Below are positions 10,254 to 24,522 of a DNA stretch of 64,000 bases, piece by piece. Every line of letters begins with the position of its first letter. The stretch's first letter is position 1. Position numbers and translations under genes: made by a program. This DNA is from Zeus faber (Eukaryota > Chordata > Actinopteri > Zeiformes > Zeidae): contig OY482851.1 of the NCBI GenBank assembly GCA_960531495.1, positions 27,006,033 through 27,070,032 of the forward strand. The letters run 5' to 3'. A model generated the notes under the pieces. The model searched no databases. It worked only from the letters and a program-made list of their open reading frames with translations, and had not been told where the DNA came from.

Positions 10254-13200
10254 AGTAATTATTGTTGTGCTATACGGTAATCGAATGGAATGATATATAA
10301 ATATTTTTTAACTATATCCCCAAAACCTTTATTGTAAATATATATATATATATTGTATATATTTATATATATAAATAAATGCATAAATGTTTATTGCAAC
10401 TCTTCGCAACTCATTTTAAAATTGTCACAGGGGACTCAAGAGCGCTGGTGGACATCGATACGCAGTGTTGCAGTTAAGACATTTTCAAAAGAAAAAAACC
10501 TTTTTATTTCATCCTTCTTTTGATAAATGGCTCACATCCAGCAATGAGTATAACTTTGTCCCCTACACATGTATCCAACGCGGTCCAGTTCCAGAATTTA
10601 ATACCCGGTCCAGCGGCCAAGCGACAGCTGATTTATGTGGGGGTGAAATGACATGGCCTCATGAAGAGGCTGTCAAATAGAGACAGGAAAATGTTTTTCT
10701 CTTCCTACTTAAGTCTTGGCAGTCAATATAAAGGCATACTGTCAGAACATGAATGTGGCAGAGGAGATGCCAGGGCATTTATCAATTCAGGGCTTTATGC
10801 AAAAGGAGGGTTTTTGATGTGCAGGGCTTGGGACGCAGAGGGCCTCCGTGGAGAGTGAAAGCGAGAGGCCTTGACCAGCTGTGACTGAATAATGGTGGGT
10901 GCACAGCTTTCTCTCTCGCCTGCCTGCATTAACGGCAGAATATTCTTCTAGAAAGTTGGGGTGAAATCGACTAGAGAAAGGGTGTGTTTTACTGTCCCTC
11001 AGAAACGGGGGTTGGGGGGGTTCAGTTAGTTTAGATGACTTGATTTAAATATGCAACACCTGAATGGGGAACTCATCCAAGTGGATCTTTAGTTGGTCCA
11101 TCAATAACCTTTTCTTTCCTTATCTTTCCCTTCATCGGAATAGAGCATCAATCGCTATTTGTACTTTGTAACCAGGGCAACCCACTTAGAAAACACGATG
11201 TCTGGGCTATCCAATATTGAGGATATAATGAAATCAATTCAGGGCTGCTGCAGAGCTATGCAGAATAGAGGGCAATGCAGCAGTGTGTATGACTTCAGCC
11301 ATGAAACTCTGTATGCTGCACCACAAGCATCCATGGTATACTGTACAGCCACCCAATTCCTCCGCCAATGAAACACCAAGTCAGATTACATATTCCCCAA
11401 GCTTTCACGCCACTACTGGAGGAGTTGAGCTTAGTCAGCATGAGAAAACACATCAATTAACCTTACTGAATGGCTGATAATTCTCCAACAGGAAAAGCTT
11501 AGTAAAGCATTTTTTTATGCCCTACTTTGATGGTTGTGCTGGAAATAAATTCAGTCATTTCACACATTATTTTTCCTGCCCTAGTGTCTGCCATAATATT
11601 TTTTTAGCAATATATCATCTGGAAATTGCCAGTGCTATGCCACTGTCTTCCAACTGCAAAATAATTAATATTCAATCAGGCCTGAGCCAAGCTCCTGCTC
11701 TGTGTGTGCGTGCGTGCGTGTCTTCAATTTCTCTCCAGTAAGCACACTTGTGCACCATGTTGAGAGAACAGCCTGCAGCTGCAGAACCACGGACTGCCAC
11801 GGCATGAAATGATGCGGATCGATCCGCTCCAAAAATTGTGCATCTCTGCATGCCTCCGTTCCTCTGCAGAAATAAGCCACCGGAGTTGCAGAAATAGAGC
11901 TGTTGCTGCAAGCAACTGAAGCACAGAGCCACCTATTCGTTTAAACGGAAGCACTTGATTGTGCTGCAAGCCTGCGGGTGGGTGGATGGGTGTGTGGGTT
12001 GGCGAAAGTATGGATGTAGTTGGATGGGTGAGCCAGCTGCAGAACCCCAGCGGGAGGCCTGAGCTTGCACAGGTCCAGGGAGAGTGAGGGAATGAGAGAT
12101 GGCGGGAGAGATGGATGGAGGGAGGGAGACAGGATGAGAAGCAATGGGAGGGAAGAGAAACTGCAAGAAGCAACATTTGGCATCAAGGGGCTTGGATGGA
12201 TTTCATCTGTTTGTGTGTGTGTGTGTGTGTGTGGGTGCATGTGTGCGTGTGTGCAAGTATCGGGATGTGGGTTGCTAGTGAGGGTAGAATAGCTGCTTCT
12301 TGAAAAACACTCGTCAGTGATGATGGGATGGGGAGGTCAGCAGCCTCTGATCAGTTTGAATTGACTCTCCTCACTTTGGCTATGATCTACGCCCATGACT
12401 TCCATGTTAACCATTTTCCAATGCCAGCACGCATGTACTGCAATGCACATCCACATCTCTACAAAATAGTCTTTATCGCAAGCCACATGGTCAAGCTCAT
12501 ATAATTTTGCTGCGCCATACTTGGAAGACTGCATGTGACAACTAAAGAACCTGGAATATCACATAATTTATGTAGATGAAGGTAAATGAGACACAAAAAC
12601 ATACATTTTAATGCAGGTGCATTCAAATGAAGTGTAAGAGTAAAACTGATGTAAAATCCCCAACAGCATTCTTTTCTGGAACGGAGAGTATGGGTTTGGG
12701 AAATAAGAACAATTAGTCTGTGCAAGAAGGTTTAAAGTGCTCATTTGATACCTTAGTTGTGGGACTCATAACAATGACCCTGCCAACACTTTAAATGACA
12801 TATTCCATATTCCTAGGCTACGATAGTCATGGCCATCCAATACAGTCTGGATCAGTGTACTAAATAAAGTGTAATCTATCATCAGTTGTGTTTGTGTGGG
12901 CATAATGATTTGGGGAGGTACATTCCTGCTAGGACTGAAGGATATTAATAAAAATAAGGTGTAATCCTACTGTAATACTTTAGCTTTGTTAAGCAAATGT
13001 ATAATTTTCAATCTCCATTTTTTCCGTCCTTTTTAGTAGGGAGTCATTTTAAGCAAAATCTTCATTCATGACCCTTTTTACAACCTTTCCAAGTGCAAAG
13101 AATAAAAATAAACAAAGTTGCAATTTTCATACAAATATGCCCTTGTTGACATTAATTTAAGCTCCAAAGCAGCACTCTTATAGTCCTTCACCATACGCTT

Positions 13201-16200
13201 GGATCCTGGGCACTTCCTCCACAAACATACGCTTCACCCCTTAGCTCTCACACCCCAAGATGTTTCTCCACTGACACTGTTTAATATGCAGGAAGAAGAT
13301 CTGAAAATAATTAAACTGTATGACAAGCGACCCCAATTACTTCATCCTAGCTGGGGTGGAGGGGCATAGAGGTCTGAAATTACAGCACAATGGTGTAAGA
13401 TTTGGAAGTAGCAAATGTCAGATTCTGCGGGATTTTACAGACTGGTATCACATTTAGGATCAAAAGCTCAAGGTTACAAGGTGTAAACAGCTCATTAGGA
13501 ACCTTTTCACCCAGAGATGTTCCATCGTGTAAGTGCTGCTCTCCATTTTTATCAAAATATTACTGATTGACATCGCAGTTGACTTCAAGTAATGCAAATT
13601 GTTGTAAGCGTTATCGATTATGATTGTGAATAAAATATTTATTTTTGAAGATGGGTGCATCAGAGTTTTCACAGCTTTTAAGAAGAATAATCTTTTATCC
13701 TATTGCCTGTAAAAAGATTTAAAAAAAAAAAAGCAGTGGCTTGACCAACATGAATCAGAATGTAGAGCATGTTTGGCACGGCAGTTATTGGTCAGTTTTA
13801 CTTGCTTAGGGTACCACAAGTAAAACAGTCGCCCAAGTGCAGTGTTTGATGCCAATACCAAATGGCATGACTGTCCTGTGTTTCTCCTCTTTTTGAAGGC
13901 TCCCACTGTCTTTGAAACCCGCATTCAGCTGCTTTCGATAATGTATGAATATTCTGAGAAGCTCCTCTGCATATAGAGGAAAGCAAACCCCAAGAAGATC
14001 CTTGTAAATTCTGGCATTTGCCAAAGGACGCCGAGAGGCAAGTTGTTGTTTGAGAGCTTGGTGCACAAGGGATGGCACACATGGCGCCTGTTGTGCTCCC
14101 TCCGCAGGATCTACTTCTCTGCACGCTGATTGACAGCTCCTTGGCATTGTAGCAGCCAGGACTTTTCCATGTTCTGCATGTATGATGAAATTCTTACCCC
14201 CATCGTCCCCTCCTCCTCCTTCCATCCATCCTAATCTGCTCTTATGGGTCTCAGCCCATGGCGTCTTAAACCCCTCCATCTCCAGCAGCTGCTGAGGACA
14301 GGGAGGTATAGATTAAAGGAGTCTCTTGAGTGCCCCAACCCCTCCACCTCCCCCGGCCCAGAGAATCCTAACACGCCTCTCTTCCTCTAGCTCCTCCTAG
14401 TGTTCTTCCACTATGTGTTCTGAGATGATCCTGTGTCCTGTACATGCCATCCTACCTCGTCTTTAGACTCCATTGAGTTGTTCAGTAAAGGGCGATAAAA
14501 CAATGGCTACTGCCTGAAGACAGTTTGTGTTTGCACCTCTAGACCTAAAGCAAATTTCCCATTTTAAGGGATCTTAAAGATGTAGCATCCCAATTCAGAT
14601 GGTCACACTGTTGCTGCCCACAACAAGCGTCCCCTGCCACTGAGCAAGATCATTTATCCGTCAGCTGCAACCGGCACTTCTGTCCGGGCCACCTTTATGA
14701 CAAAAACATGACCATTATTGTCTCCTATTTGGAGTTAACATGCATTCTAGGTGGTAAGACTGGTCAGATAGAGCACATGTTGACACCATGTGTAAATGTC
14801 CTACTTTTTATTTTATTTTTCACAATAACACATTACACCTTGGCAAAATGAAGAGAAAAAAAACCCCCACATTGACAGAGACAAGTTGAATGATGATGGC
14901 CAAACCAATCCCCGGGGAACACCTGCTACCCCATATTAATGATCATCACTAATAAACGGCCAATTAAACTTGATTGAATATAGATTCAAGGCACGCACAC
15001 ACAAGCATGTACGTAGAAATACATAGCTTCCCAAAGAAGCATGACAGTAAATATCAGAGCAGCAAATTTGAATGGCCGCCAGACAACAATATTTCTATAT
15101 TGTTGATGACATTGATTGGTAGAATATGATTTTGCATGCCAGCCATTGTATACTGTATCGGAGCAGTGCTCATGCATGATGAAGACAGAAAACAAGCATT
15201 TATTTATATATTTTTTTACCTTTCATGGAAATGAAAGCTGTGCATGCAAAACCATAGTGCTGCTGTAACCGTGGTAACGTTAAGTGGAAATTTGCATGGA
15301 TGGGTGATGCATTGTGCTCAGTGAGCATCAGCTTAGATAATGGCATAGTGAGCAGTTGGTTGTTTGCGATTGTCACTTGACGCTCATGCCGGTCTCTTCC
15401 CTCTGCTGTCATCAACGCGTATTGGAATGGATACACATCGACTGGAATAAATTACGGTGGATCGTCAGGAGGTCCTTGTGACTTCTGAGGAGCGGAGATG
15501 AATTCCAGTGTGTGTTAATCCAACTTACATGGTAATTTAAAGTGTTTGGAGGGTCAACAACCTAATCGGCAGTTCTAACATCACAAACAGTAGCAACAGT
15601 AGATGTTGCCTCCGTAATATTACATCACAATTTGTTTTCCCCTTTTAATTTAATATTAAGATAAGTGCCCATATTGATCAATGGTAATCAAATGATCCAA
15701 AGACTATTTGGACATTTTGAAAGAGATAGATGACAGTTGTAGGCACCAAAGTGGTGTTAAGACTCTAATATCTTAAGTGTTTTGCCATCCAAGGGTATTC
15801 ATAAATGACCTTCCAAATGATTAAAATATTGATGTCAAGGAAAGAGGGAAAACCTTGACCAAGTAATTCCGTATTTGTGTACATACATTTTTCTGCAGTT
15901 ACAACTAATTGCTTTTGCTTTATCCAATACCGCCCTTCATGTTTTAGAAAATGCCTTGGCTTATTGTCTGCTTTGAGCAAACCGATCATGTGAGTCAGAA
16001 CTAGAATGCAATACAAATGAATGAGGATACCACGAGGAATCAACATCCGGTTCTTCCTCAGCACACATTTACCGTGCGGTTCATCGAGATTTCAATTTGC
16101 ATATTCACATTCGGATACCTATTTTCCGCCGATTGCAAAGAAATCTCAAAATAGCAATATTTGTACTGTACTTGTACTGCCTGTGCTGATCCGATTCATG

Positions 16201-18380
16201 AATCATAATTATACTGGTGAGCAATAGAGGAGGAACTGATTTGTGATGCCGTTTTAAGCTTTATCGAACAGGTAAGGATGGCCCTTCTCATTCTACTCCT
16301 GGGATTCATCAAAAAATTCTGATCTATGATCAAACTGTGGTTAACAGCCAAGGAGGAGACGTACTGCATCGTGTAATTCGGGGTTCTGTTCTTTCAGTTG
16401 TTGAAATGTTCCCTATTCATAAGATGAGTGCTTTCATTGCATTTTGAATGTTGATTTCACTGTCTTTCACTGTGTTGCGCGACCTGTATATTCTATTCTC
16501 CAAACATTGTCTGTTGTCCTTGTGGGATTTTGGATTATTAGTTGTCAAGACGTGTCATCATGGTTGTTCCCATTTGCCGTACACCGCAATTAAAGTGATT
16601 GAGAGGAAAGCAATTGAGCTCTGAAAGGGATTTAATTGCTGATGGTTTCAATGGAAAGTTTCATTGTTGGTGGAATGCTATTGGAAATGATTTTTTTTTT
16701 TTGGACCACTCATTAATATTTCTGAGAGTTAAAAGGCTTTGCAGTTCAAATATTTTGCGTTTACCATGAGGTTTCTTTAAGACCTGTGCTCTCCCATGGC
16801 TGCAAATCTCCTTTACGTATTAACTTCTGGTCTGGTGGTGGGCCCGCCTCCTCCTAGACCTCCTGCATTCTATATTCTATTCTAAATCTTTACACTCAAC
16901 TGGCTTCCCTACAGCTTTATTCACTTCCTCGAGGCTTCACAGCTATCATTGCACCGGTGTAAAAATACACTAGCTCTTATTAGAGTCCAGTAAGCCTGCC
17001 TCCATCTGCTCCAAGCAGAGGGATTCATTAAATGACTCCGCCTGGCCTTTTACCTGGTTCTGTCAAACTGTTGAAGATGCAGAGAGGCTGCAGCGCTCCA
17101 TCTTTTCTTTTTATTATTTTAGGCCTACATGTCAGGTTTCAATTCATGGCCAATTCGATTCAACCTTCATGTGGCGTTCTTCAGGCCCACAGGAAAGTCA
17201 CGAAGGGGCCATTATTGAAATTGAGGAAGTGTGATTTATAAAGTACAGTAGAGGCAATTTATTGTCATTTTCTATTATGATGAGGACTGTGTGGAAGTCC
17301 GTATAAAACATTTATTCAACATTACGGCCTTCCATGATGTCCCTGTTTGCTTTTGGTTTTGTTCCTTCTCACACAGGTGGCGACGTAACCAGTTATCCTT
17401 ATGTGCCAGTCGTGCACAATCAGGATTCCAAGGACCACTTGATGTTCACACCTCCAGAGCGCTTCTAAGTGTGTTTTATGTCCTTATTACATGTTAATGA
17501 TGAGGCGTTCACCTAGTCTAGTTTTTTTTTTTAACTGTTTCTCAAACAAGACAAAACAGAATACTGATGCAAAACAGGCGGGCACAGAGTACAAAGTGAG
17601 GTTCCACTTACGGTACTGTTCGGTGTCATTTGCTCAGGATGGAAAGGAACGATTCATGCGTGGGTCGGTTTTACATTTGTTGCATGAAATCTACGTGTTT
17701 GTTCTGGAAGTGGCGGGAACTAAAACTGTCTCGGCAGCAGTCATAAGGGAAGGAATGTTTTTTCTTTGAGTGTATCATTTTCTATTATTTCTTTTTATTT
17801 TTTCGCATGGTGGAAAGGAAAATAAATATCCTTTAGGGGGGATGTTCTTTGAGCGGTGCAGAAACAGAATTTTCCAGTGACGGAGCTCAGAATTTAGATC
17901 CGCGACATCAGAATGCAGGCGTGCAATTCTAATTTGGACTTAATTTGATTTGCATTCCTTTGGAAGTCCTAAATTTCCCCACTGACTGTGGAACTGAGCC
18001 GCCATCGAGGCAGTCGATGGACCCCCTCAGAAAAGAGATATGATCTGGAATTGATTTAATTATTGGCTCATTGATTCGTTTAATTGTATGAATTGTAATT
18101 ATGTACACCTTATCTAGAATAAATTGCATTTTTTTCTTACAGAATCCAGTCCCTAATAATTGAACAAGACCAATCAGGAATTTTACAATCTGAAACCCAG
18201 TATGTTAAGTCAACCACATGCAAGCACACACTAAAATCCAATGCATTCCAAACTGATGCTACTCTTTGTTTGTACTGGTCAGTATGTGTCAGATACTTTC
18301 TATGAGAGATGCTGTTCAAGATTTGGAGATTAAAAGGTTTAGTAAAAAGAGCTAATTATAGCAGATGGGAAACTCCACTC

Positions 18381-18383
<3 letters not shown>
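10254..18383. other. Eight kilobases of unique noncoding DNA
   Basis: Apart from small TA (about 10339-10378), GGGA-rich (12060-12135) and TG (12210-12232) tracts, this is non-repetitive. ORFs up to 157 codons (minus 13806-14279) have no family motifs and are near the length expected by chance. Several stretches carry dense homeobox-like ATTA/TAATTG motifs, notably 16560-16740, the style of vertebrate conserved noncoding elements. Conservation cannot be tested here. Best reading: intron or gene desert. Confidence 0.5.
12210..12232 (+). repeat. Short (TG)n microsatellite
   Basis: About 11 TG units followed by an imperfect GTGTGCGTG stretch. Confidence 0.9.

Positions 18384-18442
<59 letters not shown>
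18384..18442 (+). repeat. (CA)n microsatellite
   Basis: Twenty-nine uninterrupted CA units. Confidence 0.97.
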
Positions 18443-18444
<2 letters not shown>

Positions 18445-18805
18445 CTATAAAGACTCTTCACAATGAACATTCTTTGTGATTTTGTCAACATTTCTTATTG
18501 AACAAAACATATATTTTAGTCATTTACAACACTGTAAAATAATCACATAATTTCAATTTGGGTGTCTGTTATCAATGCATGATTGAACCTAGATTCAGGG
18601 CACTATGAGAACCCAGTTATAAAATGGCCAGAGAAACACATTTTGTAACCAACATAAATGGCAGAGAAAATGTGTCAGACAATTCCATCACTCCTCTCAC
18701 TGTGGGTGTGATTGTTGGATGTGTAATTATGTGTTTTAAAATGTAATTTTGACATAATGCACTCAAAAAATATGACTACTTATAATATATATATTGCACT
18801 AACAA

Positions 18806-18812
<7 letters not shown>
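18443..18812. other. AT-rich noncoding sequence
   Basis: No gene or repeat recognised between the (CA)n and (TA)n tracts. Confidence 0.5.

Positions 18813-18848
<36 letters not shown>
18813..18848 (+). repeat. (TA)n microsatellite
   Basis: About 17 TA units after an A-run. Confidence 0.95.
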
Positions 18849-18852
<4 letters not shown>

Positions 18853-19042
18853 GCACAACTTTTATTCAGATTCCTTCCAGCGTCTTGCACTTGGCACTTG
18901 GTGGCTGAATTTACTAACAGGTGATCAGTCACTTCAATTTCAGGTTGCTCCAATGGATGATGAATGCTTTCATTGTTTCTCCCTCTCATGTAAGTCGCTT
19001 TGGACATCAGTGTCTGCTAAATGAATAAATGTAAATGTAAAA
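18849..19042 (+). mobile_element. LINE/SINE 3'-tail fragment (L2-like)
   Basis: At 18990-19042 the sequence runs GTAAGTCGCTTTGGACATC followed by GTGTCTGCTAAATGAATAAA and a TAAATG repeat. This is the same tail that ends the L2 LINE at 58551 and the SINE at 44152. The part from 18849 to 18989 (TTGCACTTGG... region) could be L2 3' UTR but is less certain. No coding part remains. Confidence 0.7.
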
Positions 19043-22000
19043 TCTGGATATTCAATATTTAGTGTGGGTGCTCATTCTCTTTATTGTTCTTTACTGCTGT
19101 TTATTTTATTGCTGTGTGTCTTTGCCCAGCGCTTCCGTCTGAAGAGCCTGTAATATAGAGATGGCCCTTGTGGGCCATCTTTGAAGTTTGAATTCCACTC
19201 AAACCGTAATCATTTACTTACTGTAATCCAAAAAACTGCCTTTCTGAAATGAAAAGAGCAAATTTGTTTAAAATTGTTTAATTAGCGGTAAAATTGTCAT
19301 GTTTTGGCATTTCTCAAACTTCTTGTTGCTACAATTGTTTTTTCCATGTCCATCTGTGAGACCATAAGCATATTACAATGAGTCTGTCACATGTGTAAAT
19401 TGTGAATCCACTTCAAATGTATTTCCTTTTTTAATAAACACCCTATGATTAATTTCAGAAAACATATTAATTGAAACGAAATGTTCACATTCCTTTCCAG
19501 TCCCATTTCAATCTCCTCAATTTCAATTGTCTTTGGACATCACATGTTTTTAGGCGTGCTCATTTATGATTGATTGGTATATGTTAACACCAACAAATTG
19601 TTGTACATAATAATCCGCCCTTTTTGTCCCAGAGTCGGACTACAACTTCTGTTATGACCTCCTTGAAGGCCGAAAGCTGTTGACCAACTGGCCACATGGC
19701 TCACAACCCAGCCCTTAACTCCTGATGACACCGCATTTAAGCGAGGCTGACTCGACCATGCTTTCCCGTTAGCCCCACAGCCATCAATGTGACCTGCCTG
19801 GAAATATCGAGGTCAGGCCCGGCCGCTCCAAAACAGTTTCTAGGGCACGACACACATCAGGACTGCAGCAGGGTTGAAATCTAGTTCAAACAGCAGCCGC
19901 TGGGGCGGGGCTGTTGATGGTTGCTAAATCCCCCAAATACTTCATTGTAAACCGCTTCAGTCCGCCAGGGTGAACACTCTCAATAAACTGACCTCCAATG
20001 GGCTGTCTGTCGTGTTAAACGGAGCGGCAGGAGTGGCGCTGAGCGATTGAACCTTTCAGAACGCTGTTTCACAACGCATGCGCTCCAAAAATGAAAGCGA
20101 TAAGATGATAAGAGTCATCTTGAGATCGTGGATCCGTATGGATGTGCCTTGCCTCTATGCATAAGCCACTTTAATTGTTCTCTGCTTAAAGCTCCTTATG
20201 TCTCCCTGACTTTATTTTACCCTCAGCTAGGACAGTGATTTTTAAGTAACTTGGCTTATACTTGGCCACAAGTTTCAGTGTTGTGTTATTTTTCTGACTA
20301 CCGTTGCCGTTGCTCCGAGAGAACGAAATGGCGTTGTACTCCCTGTGCATGTAAATGTTATCCCTCCCCAAGCAGCGAGTGAGAGGAGAGAACATTGCGG
20401 TGACTTCTCTGGCTTTTTCCTGGCAGGCTCAACAGGAGGGAGGCTCGCAGGTTATTATCTTCAAGTGAAAGGTTACAAATCAATACTTGTCGTGACAGAA
20501 AATGCTGGCTTTTTATCAAGCTGCCATGAAATGAAAATCTGTAATCCCCCCCTCCCCACCCCCGTTTCTGCAAAGCTCTGGATGTAATAATCCGACCGAA
20601 GGGCGAGATTGGTACGTCTTCTTGCCTGCTTTTGGTAGAATGTTGCGGCTTCTTTGATTTTATATCTGCGGTCCGGTAGAACGGCACAATGAAACAGCAG
20701 GAGATTCTCTCTGGTTGTTCTGCCCTCGCTTCTCTCTCTTAAGCCTAAACCTTCTCCCTCATCCTTTTTCAATTCTCTCCCTAGACTGTTTCCATTGCCT
20801 CAAAATAATCGTAGGAATACCTGCCCGTATACGTGGTGTTTACTGGATTCCTGCTCTGTCAGCTTCCATTTTCTCTGTAATACAGTACATAGCTATCTGC
20901 ATCCCATCATCCGCTTCACCCACCACCTCTCTGTCCCCTGGATTCTTAGAAAGCACTCTGGATTTTTCTCTTTAAAGAGAGACGAAAATGGAGGGGTCAA
21001 AAGTCTTTTGTCTTTTGCCTCAAGGTCCAACGGATTACTGTGCCGGGCTGGGTGATATTTCTCTTATTCTGTAAATGTTAAAGGGAAAGCCTTTCTCATT
21101 TGTCATTCCTCAGGTATGTTAGGGCGGAAACACTATTGCAGGATTGTATTTTTCTGTTAGATTGTATTCAATATTCCTATCTTCTTGGAGATACAGATTT
21201 CCCAGATGTTTATGATATCCACTTTAACTCTACAGTCGGGTGTGGGAGCCCTCCCACCCAGGCTGAGGGTGTGTAGAACAGGCTCGGTGGAGTTTGCCGC
21301 CTTGCCTGGAATTTGGGGCATTTTCCCCTGGGTTTTTATCCTTTGTAAATTATTGGACACAGGACATACAGTACGTGTCAGACCTGATATCTGAGCAGGG
21401 GGGTGAAGGAGGTGTCTTCCCCCCTGGGAATACGACCACAGCTCTGCCCTGGACCAACGTGAAACATGGAGTTGTCACAGTAACGGCTCCATATGGATGA
21501 CGATTTGTCTCGTTGTAGCGGGTGACTGAAAGGAATAATGGACCGGGCTGACACCTCTCACCCCTCGCTCCCTTTATTCCACTCTCTCTGGGCATCCGGA
21601 TAAATCTGTGTTGATTCTTTTGAATCGGTTTCTGCAGATTCACACCTCAGCGTATTTAAAGGTGGACTCGATATAGCTTTCATGCCATCTACAGTATATA
21701 TTCATTTTTGGCATAATGTATTCTCATCACGTTTTAACATACAAGCTTGCTTGCGACGTAATCACAAATGCTACCCAGTCGTGGGCATGATAACTGTGGC
21801 AGACGAGGGGGCGTGGTTAAGCCATGATCTGCGGGTGATGGCGCTGGCTTCTTCCTGCCACGACGCAGCTGTACCGGGTGCGCCATCAGCCTCATTAGCG
21901 CTGACTGGTCGGCCCTGGCTGGGAGAGCTTCCTTATGTGACGTCTTGTCTTACAGTGGGGATCGCCTGGTGCAGGACGCTGCAATGCCTGCGGACCAGAC

Positions 22001-22285
22001 CGCGACTGAGGAAATCCGCACCCTGTTTATTCTTGTTATTTTTTGTCCTCGGTTTTCCCAGTGAGCCTTTTTGTTTTGCAAATATTAATAAACTCTCGCC
22101 ATATCGGTGCTCCACTGCCAGAAAGACTCCATCTCCCTCCCTAAACCTGTACCTGTGGGTAGACACACCCACAATAACATTTCTGAAGGGCTTTATGACT
22201 ACTTTTCCACGCCAGATTCAGCTTTGAAACTCTTCCAGTCATTTCTAATACGGTGCCGATTAGGGGAGTCTTAGCACTCATACCC
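19043..22285. other. Noncoding sequence, no confirmed gene
   Basis: Includes a relatively CpG-rich stretch (about 19800-20120) and a 181-codon ORF (21682-22227) without recognisable motifs. Nothing indicates a real coding exon. Possible conserved noncoding DNA. Confidence 0.45.
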
Positions 22286-22620
22286 CTTTCCCACTGCGCC
22301 AAAAACCCGTTAACATCCGCTAACATCTGGCATTTGTCATTAGTGGGAAAGGTAACACCAGATTTCAGTCCCGGTTCAAATGACCCTGCAACAGACACAA
22401 GTGTTCATAAGCTCTAGCTCCTCTCGGCTCTAAAATCAGAAGTTATTGAATTTTTTCCCGCTTGGGGTACCAGATGTTTATTTTTTTTTTCTCCGAGCCA
22501 CTCCAGCAATGCCCCAAGCCAGAAAAAAGAACGCCATTTTCCTGGCAATGGGAAAGGCGTCAATCACCTATTTTTAGTGGGCATACCCGCTTTTAAAAAA
22601 CCCGGGTATGCCCCCTAATT
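22286..22620. mobile_element. Possible non-autonomous DNA element with two internal hairpins
   Basis: CCTTTCCCACT (22286-22296) is inverted as AGTGGGAAAGG about 45 nt later. GGGCATACCCG (22579-22589) is inverted as CGGGTATGCCC (22603-22613). The CCTTTCCCAC / AAAAACCCG / CGGGTATGCC vocabulary is like a fish DNA-transposon family I remember. No target-site duplication was found, so boundaries and class are uncertain. Confidence 0.4.
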
Positions 22621-24479
22621 TTGGTGTTAAAACAGTATGAGTCTCCCTCAGCTGCAACTCTCTCTGCTTCATCCAGTTTTCAGTTTTCACTTGTATCACA
22701 CCGTATCCATGTTAATTTTTTATTGTTTAAATGTAATGTATTGCTACAGTAGTAAAGACTTTATTTACTTGGGCTATATGGGCACAAGTCAATAGCCACC
22801 AGCTTCAAAATTGTCAGGTTTCATTAGATGTGTGGCCTGTGATGCCTGCAGTGCCAACCTGCTGCCCCTTAAATTGAAATTGTTAACATGATTACTAAGT
22901 GGTCAGGGCTGGGAACAGTAAATCAGCAATGATGGCGCTGTAACCAGGGCCCCCCTAGGGTACTATCTGAATTCAAATATAAACAAATGAGATGAGCCTG
23001 AAAGATGAACATGGGGACATTGACTGCCATCAAGTTAAAGTGAACTTTATTGATGGCCACAAACCTCCACCTTTGCAAATGAAGCTGACCAACGGAAATA
23101 TTTTTGTCTTTGGCTTAGAGAAGGAGAGGGAGCGCCACCCACCCACCATTGGGTGGGTGAGTGGGGACAGATCCCTGCAGGAAGAAAGACATAACCTACC
23201 TGCGTCCAAGATTATTTTATCCCTATATATTTACACATCTGATGCATTGTCTAATGTCGAAGGAAGAATTTTCAAGTCAAACAGAGAAATAAATAATGAA
23301 AGAAAAGGATAAAGTGCAGTGAAGCCCCTAATGTGTTTCCATGATGAAAGTCTCCATTGCAAAATCTTTCATTCCATGCAGATTAGATATAATTCATAAT
23401 TTTGCCAGTGATATTTGAAGAGGGCATGGAAGCCTATTTTACTGTTGACACCACATTTCCCCGGTCTTAGCCATAATGTAAATGAAAGACACAGAGGATT
23501 TAGGATGAATTATGTTGACCTTTCCTGTGTTAAAATACAGTGCCCGGGTATCAAATTCCACAGAGCTGAAGGCCAATTATTTTGAACGTCTGTGATAATA
23601 TATGCTTTTAGGAGTAGGAAAAAGTGATTAAAATGTTTGAAAAGCCCAGAACTTTAATGTGCAATGTGCGATAAGGTTCATTTCATTTAATTTCGATTCA
23701 TTATTTATGAACCTGGAAATGGTTGGAAATGGAATGGAAATGGTTTAATGGTTTTTTTGCACGACTATTTTAGCTCTACCAAGCCAGGCATTTTAGCGAT
23801 TGTTATTTCTGCCCTAGATATATACTTCAGTTATTTAACTTGGAATAGGGCTCGGCATATTTATGGCAGTAAAGTTAGTGTTTACGTTGCTTCAGGCACT
23901 GTACCGTGGATTATTCAAGCACAACCATAGAATTCCCGCTTTTGCGGTTTGTACATTTATTCTAAGATACCAGTTTTAATAGAGGGCATATTCCCTTTCA
24001 GATTGATATCTCTATGGGTGATCCGTGTATAACAAACTGGCTGTTTTAGTTCCCCCTGTGATATCACGTATGCAGGCCTTTTAGAGGACAAAGCTGCTAA
24101 CCCTAACACTCTTTTAAAGAAAACCATGAAACTATACCAGAAAGACCCTCATATCCCCAACCCCATGGCCAACCCCCAGAACCCTGCACTGCCAGTTGGA
24201 CCTCGTCAACGTGTCAGCCAACGAGTGGTCAGGCACGCATGCTGGAAAATGACTGTGGCCACGCTCTCCCAGAGGGCGCGTTGTGCTGTTGAGGAGTTGT
24301 GCTGTTGCTTGTGGAAACCTACCTACCATTGGCACCTTGTCCCCTCGGAGCTGTGACAGCCCACGGTGTCTGATTGAGATCAGGGCCACTTCTAGGATGG
24401 TGCTGCTGGCAATATTTAGCTTCGCTGAAATCGAAGCAGAGGGATTCGAAGACATTCTAACGTGTTTATGTGTGCATGT
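22621..24479. other. Noncoding sequence with a small hairpin
   Basis: No gene recognised. Sequence at 23380-23640 (AT-motif rich, non-repetitive) has the look of conserved noncoding DNA. Stretches at 24120-24460 are open on both strands but carry no known motif. Confidence 0.45.
23136..23159. repeat. 10-bp perfect hairpin
   Basis: CACCCACCCA and TGGGTGGGTG flank a 4-nt loop (CCAT). No T-run or other terminator-like context. Confidence 0.85.
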
Positions 24480-24522
24480 ATGTGTGTTTGTGTGTGTGTG
24501 TGTGTATGTATGTGTGTGTCTT
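24480..24522 (+). repeat. Imperfect (TG)n microsatellite
   Basis: TG/TATG repeats with interruptions. Confidence 0.85.

Noticed and set aside
12060..12180. GGGA-rich tract as a functional G-quadruplex promoter
   Set aside because: Only purine-rich low complexity is visible; nothing else indicates a promoter.
13806..14279. 157-codon ORF on the minus strand
   Set aside because: No recognisable family motif, and a few ORFs of this length are expected by chance.
21682..22227. 181-codon ORF
   Set aside because: No domain, low-complexity context and a length that can arise by chance in 64 kb over six frames; no splice or homology support.
24132..24455. Overlapping open frames on both strands
   Set aside because: No catalytic or structural motif matched; cannot be separated from chance.
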